NCBI RefSeq assembly: GCF_900129885.1
Contig: NZ_FQXE01000002.1
Location: forward strand, 549,129-613,128
Length of the DNA: 64,000 nt
Source of the DNA: Pollutimonas bauzanensis
GTDB taxonomy: Bacteria; Pseudomonadota; Gammaproteobacteria; Burkholderiales; Burkholderiaceae_B
Reading direction: 5' to 3'
How positions within the stretch are numbered: the stretch's first letter is position 1; each line of letters opens with the position of its first letter. The position numbers and the translations under genes were made by a program. Below the pieces are notes generated by a model that worked only from the letters and a program-made list of their open reading frames with translations, did no database searches and had not been told where the DNA came from. This document shows positions 36,428-45,213 of the stretch, in pieces.

Positions 36428-37357
36428 ATGCTCACCATCCATGAACTCGTCAGTGACAACGCCGACAAGATCCCGTTCACCTGGATCGCCGGGGCGGACT
36501 CGGCCAAGCGGCTCATTCCCGACGTAGGCATGTCGGGCGCCGACCTGGTCGGCCACCTGAATCTCATCCACCCATCCCGCATCCAGGTATTCGGCGCCGA
36601 AGAACTCTCGTACTACACCCGTTTCGAAGTCAAGCGCCGGGTGCACCACCTCGAGGACCTGGTCACGGGGGGCGTGCCCGCCATCCTCATCGCCGAAGGC
36701 ATGGCCGCGCCCGACGATCTGCGCGATTTCTGCAATCAGCAGCAGATTCCCCTGCTTTCCACGCCCATAGACGCCGCCCAGCTGATCGATTTGCTGCGCA
36801 TCTACCTGGGCAAGCGGCTGGCGCCCAAGACCACCGTCCATGGCGTATTCATGGATGTGCTCGGCGTGGGAGTGCTGATCACCGGCGAATCCGGCCTGGG
36901 CAAAAGCGAATTGGCGCTCGAACTGATTTCCCGCGGCCACGGGCTGGTGGCCGACGACGCCGTCGAATTATCGCGCACCGCGCCCAACATGATCGAGGGC
37001 CACTGCCCCGCTTTACTGCAGAACCTGCTCGAAGTGCGCGGCCTGGGGCTGCTGGATATCCGCACCATTTTCGGCGAAACATCGGTGCGCCGCAAAATGA
37101 AGCTCAAGCTGCTGGTGCACCTGATCCGCTCCACGCCCGACGCCTTCGAGCGCTTGCCGGTGCAGGACCAGACCGAAGACATCCTGGGCATACCCATACG
37201 CCGCGTCATGCTGCAGGTGGCCGCCGGCCGCAACCTGGCCGTGCTGGTCGAGGCGGCCGTGCGCAATACCATTCTCGCGCTGCGCGGCATCGACACCATG
37301 GGCGAATTCATCGAACGGCAGGCCCTGGCCATCATGGAGAGCAGCCGCCGGGAGTGA
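36428..37357 (+). CDS. hprK: HPr kinase/phosphorylase
   Basis: A 309-residue bifunctional kinase/phosphorylase acting on HPr in the nitrogen-type PTS of proteobacteria. It has an N-terminal MurF-like domain (residues 1-130), Walker A GESGLGKSELALELISRGH, the capping VADDAVEL and the signature VRGLGLLDIRTIFGE. A GAGGG site precedes ATG 36428. The ptsN-hprK-rapZ order is typical of betaproteobacteria. Confidence 0.93.
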   Translation: MLTIHELVSDNADKIPFTWIAGADSAKRLIPDVGMSGADLVGHLNLIHPSRIQVFGAEELSYYTRFEVKRRVHHLEDLVTGGVPAILIAEGMAAPDDLRDFCNQQQIPLLSTPIDAAQLIDLLRIYLGKRLAPKTTVHGVFMDVLGVGVLITGESGLGKSELALELISRGHGLVADDAVELSRTAPNMIEGHCPALLQNLLEVRGLGLLDIRTIFGETSVRRKMKLKLLVHLIRSTPDAFERLPVQDQTEDILGIPIRRVMLQVAAGRNLAVLVEAAVRNTILALRGIDTMGEFIERQALAIMESSRRE

Positions 37358-37411
37358 CGCCCGACGCAGTACACGCACGCAACGACGCGCGGCCATCCTT
37401 TAGAATTCAAG

Positions 37412-37435
37412 GGATGCAAGATTCTCATTGCATCC
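37412..37435. repeat. Perfect hairpin between hprK and rapZ
   Basis: GGATGCAA (37412-37419) and TTGCATCC (37428-37435) are exact 8-bp arms with an 8-base loop, 26 bp before the rapZ ATG. Only TTGT follows, so it is a poor terminator. It may be a structured rapZ leader or an RNA-processing site. Confidence 0.5.
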
Positions 37436-37460
37436 TTGTAACGTGGAAAACCCCATCGTC

Positions 37461-38336
37461 ATGCTGAACATTGTCCTTATCACGGGTATCTCCGGCTCCG
37501 GCAAGTCGGTCGCCCTGCGCCTGCTGGAAGACGCCGGCTACACCTGCGTCGACAACCTGCCGGTGCGCTTCCTGCACGAATTCATCGCCAGCACGCGCGA
37601 GAGCGGCCTGGAACGCGTCGCCGTCGCCATTGACGTGCGCTCCCCCGGCGAACTGGCCGAGCTGCCGGACGTCATCACCAGCCTGCGCGCCATGGGAACC
37701 CCGTTCCGGGTCATTTTCCTGGACGCCAACGACCACACCCTGCAACAGCGCTATTCCGAATCGCGCCGCCGCCATCCCCTGACCGACCGCCTGCAGAAAG
37801 GCGGCAAATCGCCGTCCTTGCAGGAATGCATAGACACCGAGCGCGAACTCCTGGCGCCGCTGCGCGAGCAGGAGCACGTCATCGACACCTCCGACCTGAC
37901 CCCCGGGCAGTTGCGCGCCTGGGTGCGCGACCTGGTCCAGGCCGACCGGGCGCCCGTGGTGCTGACCTTCGAATCGTTCGCCTACAAGCGCGGCGTTCCG
38001 GGCGACGCCGACCTGGTTTTCGACGTACGCTGTCTGCCCAATCCCCATTACGACCGCGCCTTGCGCCCCTTGACGGGGCGGGACGAACCCGTAGCCAAAT
38101 GGCTGGCGCAATTCGGCAGCGTGGAAACCATGATTGAAGACATTGCCGGCTTCATCCGGCGCTGGCTGCCCCTTTATATGCAGGACACGCGCAATTACCT
38201 TACCGTGGCCATAGGCTGCACCGGCGGCAAGCACCGCTCGGTTTATGTCACCGAGCAGCTTGCCCGGCGCTTCGCCGACCATTCCCCCCTCTTGATAAGG
38301 CACCGAAACCAGCCCCCGCCGCCCGACATGCCATGA
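37461..38336 (+). CDS. rapZ: RNase adapter protein RapZ
   Basis: A 291-residue P-loop protein with Walker A TGISGSGKSVALRLLEDAGY, the VDNLPVRFL block and the C-terminal domain IGCTGGKHRSVYVTEQLARRF. In enterobacteria RapZ binds small RNAs and guides RNase E to control glucosamine-6-phosphate synthase; the role here is by family. I chose ATG 37461 (MLNIVLITG); a GTG 18 bases upstream is possible. It overlaps rlpA by 4 bp. Confidence 0.9.
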   Translation: MLNIVLITGISGSGKSVALRLLEDAGYTCVDNLPVRFLHEFIASTRESGLERVAVAIDVRSPGELAELPDVITSLRAMGTPFRVIFLDANDHTLQQRYSESRRRHPLTDRLQKGGKSPSLQECIDTERELLAPLREQEHVIDTSDLTPGQLRAWVRDLVQADRAPVVLTFESFAYKRGVPGDADLVFDVRCLPNPHYDRALRPLTGRDEPVAKWLAQFGSVETMIEDIAGFIRRWLPLYMQDTRNYLTVAIGCTGGKHRSVYVTEQLARRFADHSPLLIRHRNQPPPPDMP

Positions 38337-39415
38337 TCCAGCCCCGCATACTGATCACCGCCCTCTTATGCCTGGGCCTGGCCATTCTGGCAGGCTGCTC
38401 CACCACGCATAAAGCAGGCGGCGGACGGGGCGGCGGAGGCTACTATCTGGACGACGGGCCCGGCTCCAACATACCGCCCGACATCGACGCCATCCCCGAC
38501 GCCGTTCCGCGCATGGAATCCCACTCTCCTTCCAATTTCCGGCCTTATTTCGTATTCGGCAAGCGCTATGAGCCCGTCAGCGACGAAAAGCCATATCGGC
38601 AGCAGGGCACCGCCTCGTGGTACGGCCGCAAATTCCACGGCAAGAAGACCGCCAACGGCGAGACCTACGACATGTACGCCATGTCGGCCGCCCATCCCAC
38701 CCTGCCCATTCCCAGCTATGCGCGCGTCACCCACGCCGGCAGCGGCAAATCGGTCATCGTGCGCATCAATGACCGCGGCCCATTTCACAGCTCGCGCATC
38801 ATAGACCTGTCTTATGTCGCGGCGGCCAAGCTCGGGCTGGTGGGGCCCGGCAGCGGCCAGGTCATCGTCGAAGCCATCACCAACGAAGACATCCGCGCCA
38901 ACCGCTATGGCAATCCCAAGGCGGCGCCCCTGGAACCCGCTCCCGCCCCCGAAACGCCGCCTTTGCAGATCGTGCGCTCGGCCCGGGCCGCATCCCCGCC
39001 CGCGGCGGCCCCCGCCACGCCCGATGCCCTGGAGGTGCTGCAAGACGGGGCCTTCGATGCCCGCCCGCAACTGGCCAGCGCGGCCGCCGCCGGCAGCGCG
39101 CCGCCCGGGCCGGTCCCGCAGCCGCGCAGCTGGCAGGCGCAAGCATCACAAGAGCAAGTATCACGGGAGCCCGCCTCGCCGGGACAGATCTACCTTCAGT
39201 TCGGCGCCTTCAGCGTCGTGCAGACGGCCGACGGGCTGGCGCAGAAGCTCAACCGGCAGATCGCCCACGTCGAAAGCCGCCCGGCCCAGGTGGACAACAG
39301 CAGCCGCCTGTACCGGGTGCGGATAGGCCCCTACCCCTCGCGCACGGCCGCCGTCAATGCCGCCCTGCGCATCCAGGAAGCGACAGGGCTGCAGCCCGCC
39401 GTAGCGCTACGCTGA
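38333..39415 (+). CDS. rlpA: Septal ring lytic transglycosylase RlpA (lipoprotein with SPOR domain)
   Basis: A 360-residue outer-membrane lipoprotein: signal and lipobox LAILAGC, a double-psi beta-barrel RlpA domain (about residues 90-185: GTASWYGRKFHGKKTANGE, then INDRGPFHSSRIIDLSYVAA), a Pro/Ala-rich linker and a C-terminal SPOR domain (about 280-358: YLQFGAFSVVQTADGLAQ to VRIGPYPSRTAAV). It cleaves or binds denuded septal peptidoglycan. It begins within the rapZ stop and its end overlaps the convergent rsmI by 9 bp. Confidence 0.9.
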   Translation: MIQPRILITALLCLGLAILAGCSTTHKAGGGRGGGGYYLDDGPGSNIPPDIDAIPDAVPRMESHSPSNFRPYFVFGKRYEPVSDEKPYRQQGTASWYGRKFHGKKTANGETYDMYAMSAAHPTLPIPSYARVTHAGSGKSVIVRINDRGPFHSSRIIDLSYVAAAKLGLVGPGSGQVIVEAITNEDIRANRYGNPKAAPLEPAPAPETPPLQIVRSARAASPPAAAPATPDALEVLQDGAFDARPQLASAAAAGSAPPGPVPQPRSWQAQASQEQVSREPASPGQIYLQFGAFSVVQTADGLAQKLNRQIAHVESRPAQVDNSSRLYRVRIGPYPSRTAAVNAALRIQEATGLQPAVALR

Positions 39416-40348
39416 GGCCTCGGGGTTCTGGCGCGCCAGCGCCAGGGCATACAAGGTATCGCGCGGCAATCCGGTGACCTTGGCCGCCACGCGCGCCGCA
39501 TCGCGCACTGACAGCGTCTCCAGCAAGGCATCCAGCAATACCGAACTCGACGCGTCGATGTCTTCGTCGGCGCGGGCATCCTCGGCCTGGTGCACGATCA
39601 GGACGAACTCGCCCTGGCCGCGGTGCGGATCTTCGGCCAGCCATGCCGCCGCGCCGCCCAGCGGCATGGTGGCCACCTGCTCGAAGCGCTTGGTCAGTTC
39701 GCGCGCTATGGTCAGCCTGCGCGCCGGGCCGCAGACCTGCAGCATATCCTTGACGGCGGCGGCCAATCGATGCGGCGACTCGAACATCACGATGGGCGCG
39801 GGCAGCGCGCACCAGCGCTGCAGCCACTTCTGGCGGGCGCCGGCCTTGGCGGGCATGAAGCCGGCGAATACGAAAGCGGGGTTTTCATCGGACGTGACGC
39901 CGCTGGCCATCAGCGCCGCGATCACCGCGCTGGCGCCGGGGATGGCGACCACGCCATAGCCGGCGGCGCGGGCCGCCCGTACTATGCGCGCGCCCGGGTC
40001 GCTGACGGCGGGAGCGCCGGCGTCGGACACCAGCGCCACCCGTTCGCCGCGCGACAGGCGCTCCACGATCGCTTGCGCCGCCTCGGCTTCGTTGTGGCGG
40101 TGGGCGGCTATCAGCGGCGTGGCCACCCCCCAGGCATCCAGCAGGGGGCGGCTGGCGCGGGTGTCCTCGGCGGCAATCACGTCGCAACGGGCCAGCGTCT
40201 GCCAGGCGCGCAGGCTCAGATCGCCCAGGTTGCCTATGGGGGTGGCCACCACGTACAAGGTCGCGGCCGGCCAGTGCTGGGCGTCGACACGCTCGGTGAG
40301 ACGTTTCCATGTCGCCGGGATGTCTGAAAAGTCGGGCGTTTCACTCAT
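39407..40348 (-). CDS. rsmI: 16S rRNA (cytidine(1402)-2'-O)-methyltransferase RsmI
   Basis: A 313-residue tetrapyrrole-methylase-fold enzyme that methylates C1402 in the ribosomal P site. It has LYVVATPIGNLGDLSLRA, EDTRASRPLLD, ALVSDAGAPAVSDPG and the PGASAVIAALMASG loop typical of RsmI/YraL. I chose ATG 40346-40348 (MSETPDF). It is divergent from yraN with only 37 bp between the starts, the same neighbourhood as in E. coli (yraL, yraN). Confidence 0.92.
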   Translation of the reverse strand: MSETPDFSDIPATWKRLTERVDAQHWPAATLYVVATPIGNLGDLSLRAWQTLARCDVIAAEDTRASRPLLDAWGVATPLIAAHRHNEAEAAQAIVERLSRGERVALVSDAGAPAVSDPGARIVRAARAAGYGVVAIPGASAVIAALMASGVTSDENPAFVFAGFMPAKAGARQKWLQRWCALPAPIVMFESPHRLAAAVKDMLQVCGPARRLTIARELTKRFEQVATMPLGGAAAWLAEDPHRGQGEFVLIVHQAEDARADEDIDASSSVLLDALLETLSVRDAARVAAKVTGLPRDTLYALALARQNPEASA

Positions 40349-40385
40349 ACTACGCAATCAAGCCTTCAAGGTAAGGGTGAGAACC

Positions 40386-40877
40386 ATGGCCGAGGACGAC
40401 CAAAGGCTGTACGAAACCGCAAGAGCCGCGCAAGGGCTCGCCGCGCGCAAGCGCCGCCGCAAGGCCCGGGCCGCTCCCCGCGAGCGCGGGGCGGCGGCGC
40501 GCGAACCGGCGGCGCCGTCCGCCGCCCAGCGGGCGGGCAGGCGCGCCGAAGAACACGCGCGGCGCTATCTGCAGGCGCGCGGCCTGATCATACTGGCCCG
40601 CAATCTGCGCGGCAGAACCGGCGAAATCGACCTGGTGGCCGCCGACAGCGGCGTCCTGGCGTTCATCGAAGTCCGCCAGCGGCGCTCGCGGCGATACGGG
40701 GGCGCCGCCGCCAGTGTAAACCGCGGCAAGCAAGGCCGGCTGATCAGGACCGCGCAATATTTCCTGCCTGGCCTGAAGCGGCGCTATTTTGGCGGGGCGA
40801 CGCCCCCCTGCCGGTTCGACATCATCACCGTGGAGCCGCAAGGCCTGGCCTGGATCAAGGACGCTTTCAGGGAATGA
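40386..40877 (+). CDS. yraN: UPF0102 (YraN) family endonuclease-like protein
   Basis: A 163-residue protein of the YraN family with a PD-(D/E)xK-like fold: AEEHARRYLQARGL, ILARNLRGRTGEIDLVA and LAFIEVRQR (the GEIDL and EVR catalytic-type residues), then RFDIITVE. It has an unusually long basic N-terminal extension of about 50 residues rich in Arg/Ala. The molecular role of the family is unclear. It heads the yraN-diaA-dolP group. Confidence 0.88.
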   Translation: MAEDDQRLYETARAAQGLAARKRRRKARAAPRERGAAAREPAAPSAAQRAGRRAEEHARRYLQARGLIILARNLRGRTGEIDLVAADSGVLAFIEVRQRRSRRYGGAAASVNRGKQGRLIRTAQYFLPGLKRRYFGGATPPCRFDIITVEPQGLAWIKDAFRE

Positions 40878-40947
40878 AGCCGCGGCCGGCTGCGCCAGGT
40901 TACCTCCGTTGACATCATTTTCATTCGAACATGAGATAATTGCCGGC

Positions 40948-41541
40948 ATGGACATGACCTCTCACATGACTTCGCATTTCAATGATGCGATCGATGCCCT
41001 CAAAACCAGTTCGCGCGAACTGGCCGAGCCCCTGTCGGCGGCCGTCGACCTGGTCTTCGGGTCGCTGGCCAACAACGGGAAGATACTGGCTTGCGGCAAC
41101 GGCGGATCCGCCGCCGACGCCCAGCACTTCATCGCCGAGCTCGTTGGCCGGTTCGAGCGCGACCGCCTGCCGCTGGGCGGCGTGGCGCTCAACACCGACA
41201 CTTCCATCCTCACCGCCGTCGGCAACGACTACGGCTTCGACGCCATCTTCGAAAGGCAGGTCACCGCCCTGGGGCAGCCCGGCGATGTGCTGGTCGCCAT
41301 ATCGACCAGCGGCAACTCGGCCAATGTCATCCGCGCCATCGAGGCGGCCCACGACCGGGAAATGGCGGTGATCGCGCTGACCGGCAAAGGCGGCGGGAAA
41401 ATCACCGAAATCCTGCAGGACACGGATATTCACCTGTGCGTCCCGCAAGACCGGACCATGCGCATACAAGAAGTGCACATCGTCCTGCTGCACGCCCTGT
41501 GCGACGGCATCGACGCACTGCTACTGGGAGACACGCTGTAA
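40948..41541 (+). CDS. diaA: SIS-domain protein, DiaA/GmhA type
   Basis: A 197-residue SIS-fold protein: LACGNGGSAADAQHFIAELVG, the sugar-phosphate loop ISTSGNSANVIRAIEAA and ALTGKGGGKI, then CVPQDRTMRIQEVHIVLLHALCD-type C-terminal helix (CVPQDRTMRIQEVH). By sequence it could be phosphoheptose isomerase; by order (yraN, this gene, dolP) it corresponds to DiaA, the DnaA-binding initiation factor. A TTGACA (40909-40914) with GATAAT (40935-40940) lies upstream, but the 20-bp spacing is long. Its stop TAA shares its last A with the dolP ATG. Confidence 0.75.
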   Translation: MDMTSHMTSHFNDAIDALKTSSRELAEPLSAAVDLVFGSLANNGKILACGNGGSAADAQHFIAELVGRFERDRLPLGGVALNTDTSILTAVGNDYGFDAIFERQVTALGQPGDVLVAISTSGNSANVIRAIEAAHDREMAVIALTGKGGGKITEILQDTDIHLCVPQDRTMRIQEVHIVLLHALCDGIDALLLGDTL

Positions 41542-42245
41542 TGCCTACACGACAACGCGCGCAACGCATCCTGCTCGCCGGCCTGGCCCTTGCCGGCGCG
41601 CTTTCCCTGGCCGGCTGCGGCCTGCTGGTGGTGGGCGGCACGGCCGCCACCACGGCAACCGTCGCCACCGACCGCCGCACGGCCGGCGAACAGGTCGAAG
41701 ACCAGGCCATCGAACTCAAAGTGGGCAGCGAAATGCGCAAGCTGTTCGCCGATGACAAGGGCCGCGTCAACGCCACGTCTTATGCCGGGCTGGTGCTGCT
41801 GACCGGCGACGTCCCCACCGAACAGGACAAGCAGCGCGCCGAAAGCATCGCCAGGCAGGTCGAGAAAGTCAAGAAAGTCGTCAACGAACTTCGCGTCGGC
41901 GCGCTCACGCCCCTGAACGTGCGCACCAACGACACCTGGCTGACCTCCAAGGTCAGGAGCACCCTGATCAACACCAAGGGCGTGCCCAGCCGCACCATCG
42001 TCGTCACCACCGAGCGCGGCATTGTCTACCTGCTGGGCAAGGTCACCGCCGACGAAGGCCAGATGGCCGGCACCGCCACATCCGGCGTGAGCGGCATCAA
42101 CAAAGTAGTAAAATTGTTCCAGATCGTCCCGGCGGCCAGCCTCAACCCGCCGAAGGTTCCGGCGCCCATCGAAGACGCCGGTTCCGGCAGCCCCGCTGCG
42201 GCGCCCGCGAGCTCTGGCGGCGTAGAAACCATGCCCGTGCAATGA
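41541..42245 (+). CDS. dolP: BON-domain outer-membrane lipoprotein DolP
   Basis: A 234-residue lipoprotein: lipobox LSLAGC, then two BON domains (about residues 50-120 with YAGLVLLTGDVPTEQDKQRA and 130-200 with TERGIVYLLGKVTADEG) and a Pro/Ala-rich tail. DolP (YraP) supports outer-membrane integrity and septal peptidoglycan hydrolysis. It is translationally coupled to the SIS gene. Confidence 0.88.
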   Translation: MPTRQRAQRILLAGLALAGALSLAGCGLLVVGGTAATTATVATDRRTAGEQVEDQAIELKVGSEMRKLFADDKGRVNATSYAGLVLLTGDVPTEQDKQRAESIARQVEKVKKVVNELRVGALTPLNVRTNDTWLTSKVRSTLINTKGVPSRTIVVTTERGIVYLLGKVTADEGQMAGTATSGVSGINKVVKLFQIVPAASLNPPKVPAPIEDAGSGSPAAAPASSGGVETMPVQ

Positions 42246-42312
42246 AAAGGCATTTTTCAGGCTTAGTCGTCACCGGTCCGGTCCAGAGCGCCGGCCATAC
42301 CAGCAGGTCGCA

Positions 42313-42804
42313 ATGAAAAAAGTTCTCACAGGCATCGTTGTCGCGCTGGCCCTCGCAGGGGCCGGCATCTGGCAATTCGCGGGCGCGGCCAAGACGGCGC
42401 CCGACGTTACCTTCACCTCCCTGACCGGGCAGAAAATCACCACCAAGGACCTGCGCGGCAAGGTGGTGCTGGTCAAGTTCTGGGCCACCAGCTGCGTCAC
42501 CTGTATCGCGCAGATGCCCGACACCATCCAGAACTACAGAGACCTGTCGCCCAGGGGCTTTGAAACCATAGCCGTGGCCATGCAGTACGACCCGCCCAAT
42601 TACGTCAAGAACTACGCCGACACGCGCAAGCTGCCGTTTACCGTCGCCATCGACGCGCAGGGCGACATCGCCAAGGCCTTCGGCGACGTCCAGCTCACCC
42701 CCACCGCCTTCCTCATCGACAAGGACGGCCACATCATCAAGCGCTACCTTGGCAATTACGACAAAACCGCGTTCCTCAGCACCGTGAACAAGGCGCTGGG
42801 ATAA
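42313..42804 (+). CDS. TlpA/ResA-like periplasmic thioredoxin
   Basis: A 163-residue thioredoxin-fold protein with an N-terminal membrane anchor or signal (VLTGIVVALALAGAGIW) and the active site FWATSCVTCIAQMP (C-V-T-C). The conserved cis-Pro region reads LTPTAFLIDKDG. It probably reduces disulfides in the periplasm, for example during cytochrome c assembly. It is close to argB (9-bp gap) but functionally unrelated. Confidence 0.88.
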   Translation: MKKVLTGIVVALALAGAGIWQFAGAAKTAPDVTFTSLTGQKITTKDLRGKVVLVKFWATSCVTCIAQMPDTIQNYRDLSPRGFETIAVAMQYDPPNYVKNYADTRKLPFTVAIDAQGDIAKAFGDVQLTPTAFLIDKDGHIIKRYLGNYDKTAFLSTVNKALG

Positions 42805-43719
<915 letters not shown>

Positions 43720-43724
43720 CGGCC

Positions 43725-44501
43725 ATGCGGCCCTTGCGCACCACCCTCGCCTCGCACCGTCCGCGGCGCCTCGCGGGGCTGGCGGGGCTGGAGCAAACCG
43801 TGTGGCTGTTCGACCTGGACAACACCCTGCACGATTGTTCCAAGGCCATATTCAAGGCCATAGACGGCGCGATGGCGGGCGCCGTGGCCACCACGCTGGA
43901 CATCGACATGGACGCGGCCAATGCGCTGCGCCAGACCTACTGGAAGCGCTACGGCGCCACGGTGATAGGCATGGTGCGCCACCACGGCGTGGACGCCAAT
44001 GCCTTCCTGGAACTGAGCCACGGCTTCGAAGTGGCCCCGCTGGTCCATTCCGAGAACGGCCTGGGGCGCAAGCTGCAGCTGCTGCGGGGCCGCAAGATCC
44101 TGCTGACCAACGCGCCGCTCAAATACGCGCGCGAAGTCCTCAAGACGCTGGGCATCCTGCATCATTTCGAGGGGCTCTGGGCCATAGACCACATGACGCT
44201 ACAGGGGCAGATGCGCCCCAAGCCCTCGGCCGCGCTCATGAAGCAGGTGTTGGCCCGCCTGCGGGTGCCGGCCAGCCAAGTCGTGCTGGTGGAAGACACC
44301 CTGCGCAACCTGAAGAGCGCGCGCCAGGCCGGCATGCGCACCGTGCATATTTTCCATCCGGGCACGCCTTTTACATCGCTGAATAACGGCCGCTGCCATT
44401 ATGTCGACGTGCGCGTCAATTCGGTAGGCAAGCTGCTGTCGGGCCGCCATGGCCTTGGCCATCGCGGCCGCCGCACACCGGGCAAGCCGGGTCGCGGGTA
44501 A
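43725..44501 (+). CDS. HAD-family hydrolase, pyrimidine 5'-nucleotidase (SDT1-like)
   Basis: A 258-residue HAD phosphatase: WLFDLDNTLHDCSKAIF (motif I nucleophile), ILLTNAPLKYAREVLKTLG (motif II), KPSAALMKQVLARL (motif III Lys) and VVLVEDTLRNLKSARQAGM (motif IV). The pattern fits the pyrimidine 5'-nucleotidase group that often follows argB in Burkholderiales. Its last 86 bp overlap the convergent moeB/thiF gene; the Arg/Gly-rich C-terminus encoded there (GHRGRRTPGKPG) is not family-conserved. Confidence 0.83.
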   Translation: MRPLRTTLASHRPRRLAGLAGLEQTVWLFDLDNTLHDCSKAIFKAIDGAMAGAVATTLDIDMDAANALRQTYWKRYGATVIGMVRHHGVDANAFLELSHGFEVAPLVHSENGLGRKLQLLRGRKILLTNAPLKYAREVLKTLGILHHFEGLWAIDHMTLQGQMRPKPSAALMKQVLARLRVPASQVVLVEDTLRNLKSARQAGMRTVHIFHPGTPFTSLNNGRCHYVDVRVNSVGKLLSGRHGLGHRGRRTPGKPGRG

Positions 44502-45213
44502 AACGCACCGTATTCCATTGCATGGTCAGGGCGTCCAGGCACAGCATGCGGCCCACCAGGGGCTCGCCTATGCCCGCCAGCACCTTGATGGCCTCGGCCG
44601 CCTGCATGCTGCCCACGATGCCCACCAGCGGCGCCAGCACCCCTGTCGTGGCGCAACGCAGCTCCTCGACGTCGTCGGCCTCCGGGAACAGGCAGTGGTA
44701 GCAGGGCGCGTCGTCCAGGCGCAGGTCGAAAACGCTCACCTGCCCGGCGAAGCGTATGGCCGCGCCCGACACCAGCGGCTTGCGCTGCGCGACGCAGGCG
44801 CGGTTGACGGCATGGCGGGTGACGAAATTGTCGCAGCAATCCAGCACCAGGTCGGCCCGGGCCACCTGTTCGGCCAGCGCCTCGCCGTCCAGGCGGCGAA
44901 CCAGCGCCTGGACCCGCGCCTCGGGGTTCAATTGCGCCAGCATATGCCGGCCCGACTCGGCCTTGGCCCAGCCTATGCGATCAGTGGTGTGCAGGATTTG
45001 CCGCTGCAGATTGCCGAGTTCGACCTCGTCGTCGTCGGCCAGCACGATATGCCCTACCCCCGAGGAGGCCAGATAGAAGGCGGCCGGCGACCCCAGCCCG
45101 CCGGCCCCGACGATCAGGACCCGGGCCGCCAGCAGGCGCTCCTGCGCCTCGATGCCGAATTCGTCGAGCAGGATATGCCGCGCATAGCGCAGCAGTTGCT
45201 GGTCGTCCATCAC
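44416..45213 (-). CDS. moeB: Molybdopterin-synthase adenylyltransferase/ThiF-like E1 enzyme
   Basis: A 265-residue E1-like enzyme that adenylates the C-terminus of a small sulfur carrier (MoaD or ThiS). It has RYARHILLDEFGIEAQERLL, the nucleotide loop VLIVGAGGLGSPAAFYL, ADDDEVELGNLQRQILH, the catalytic-type CDNFVTRHAVNRAC and Zn-binding CxxC pairs (CYHC, CPVC). MoeB and ThiF cannot be separated by sequence alone here. The start overlaps the ctpA stop by 4 bp. Confidence 0.88.
   Translation of the reverse strand: MMDDQQLLRYARHILLDEFGIEAQERLLAARVLIVGAGGLGSPAAFYLASSGVGHIVLADDDEVELGNLQRQILHTTDRIGWAKAESGRHMLAQLNPEARVQALVRRLDGEALAEQVARADLVLDCCDNFVTRHAVNRACVAQRKPLVSGAAIRFAGQVSVFDLRLDDAPCYHCLFPEADDVEELRCATTGVLAPLVGIVGSMQAAEAIKVLAGIGEPLVGRMLCLDALTMQWNTVRFTRDPACPVCGGRDGQGHGGPTAACLPN

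Noticed and set aside
40909..40940. TTGACA and GATAAT as a strong promoter of the SIS gene
   Set aside because: The 20-bp spacing is outside the usual range, so it is only mentioned as a weak possibility in the gene entry.
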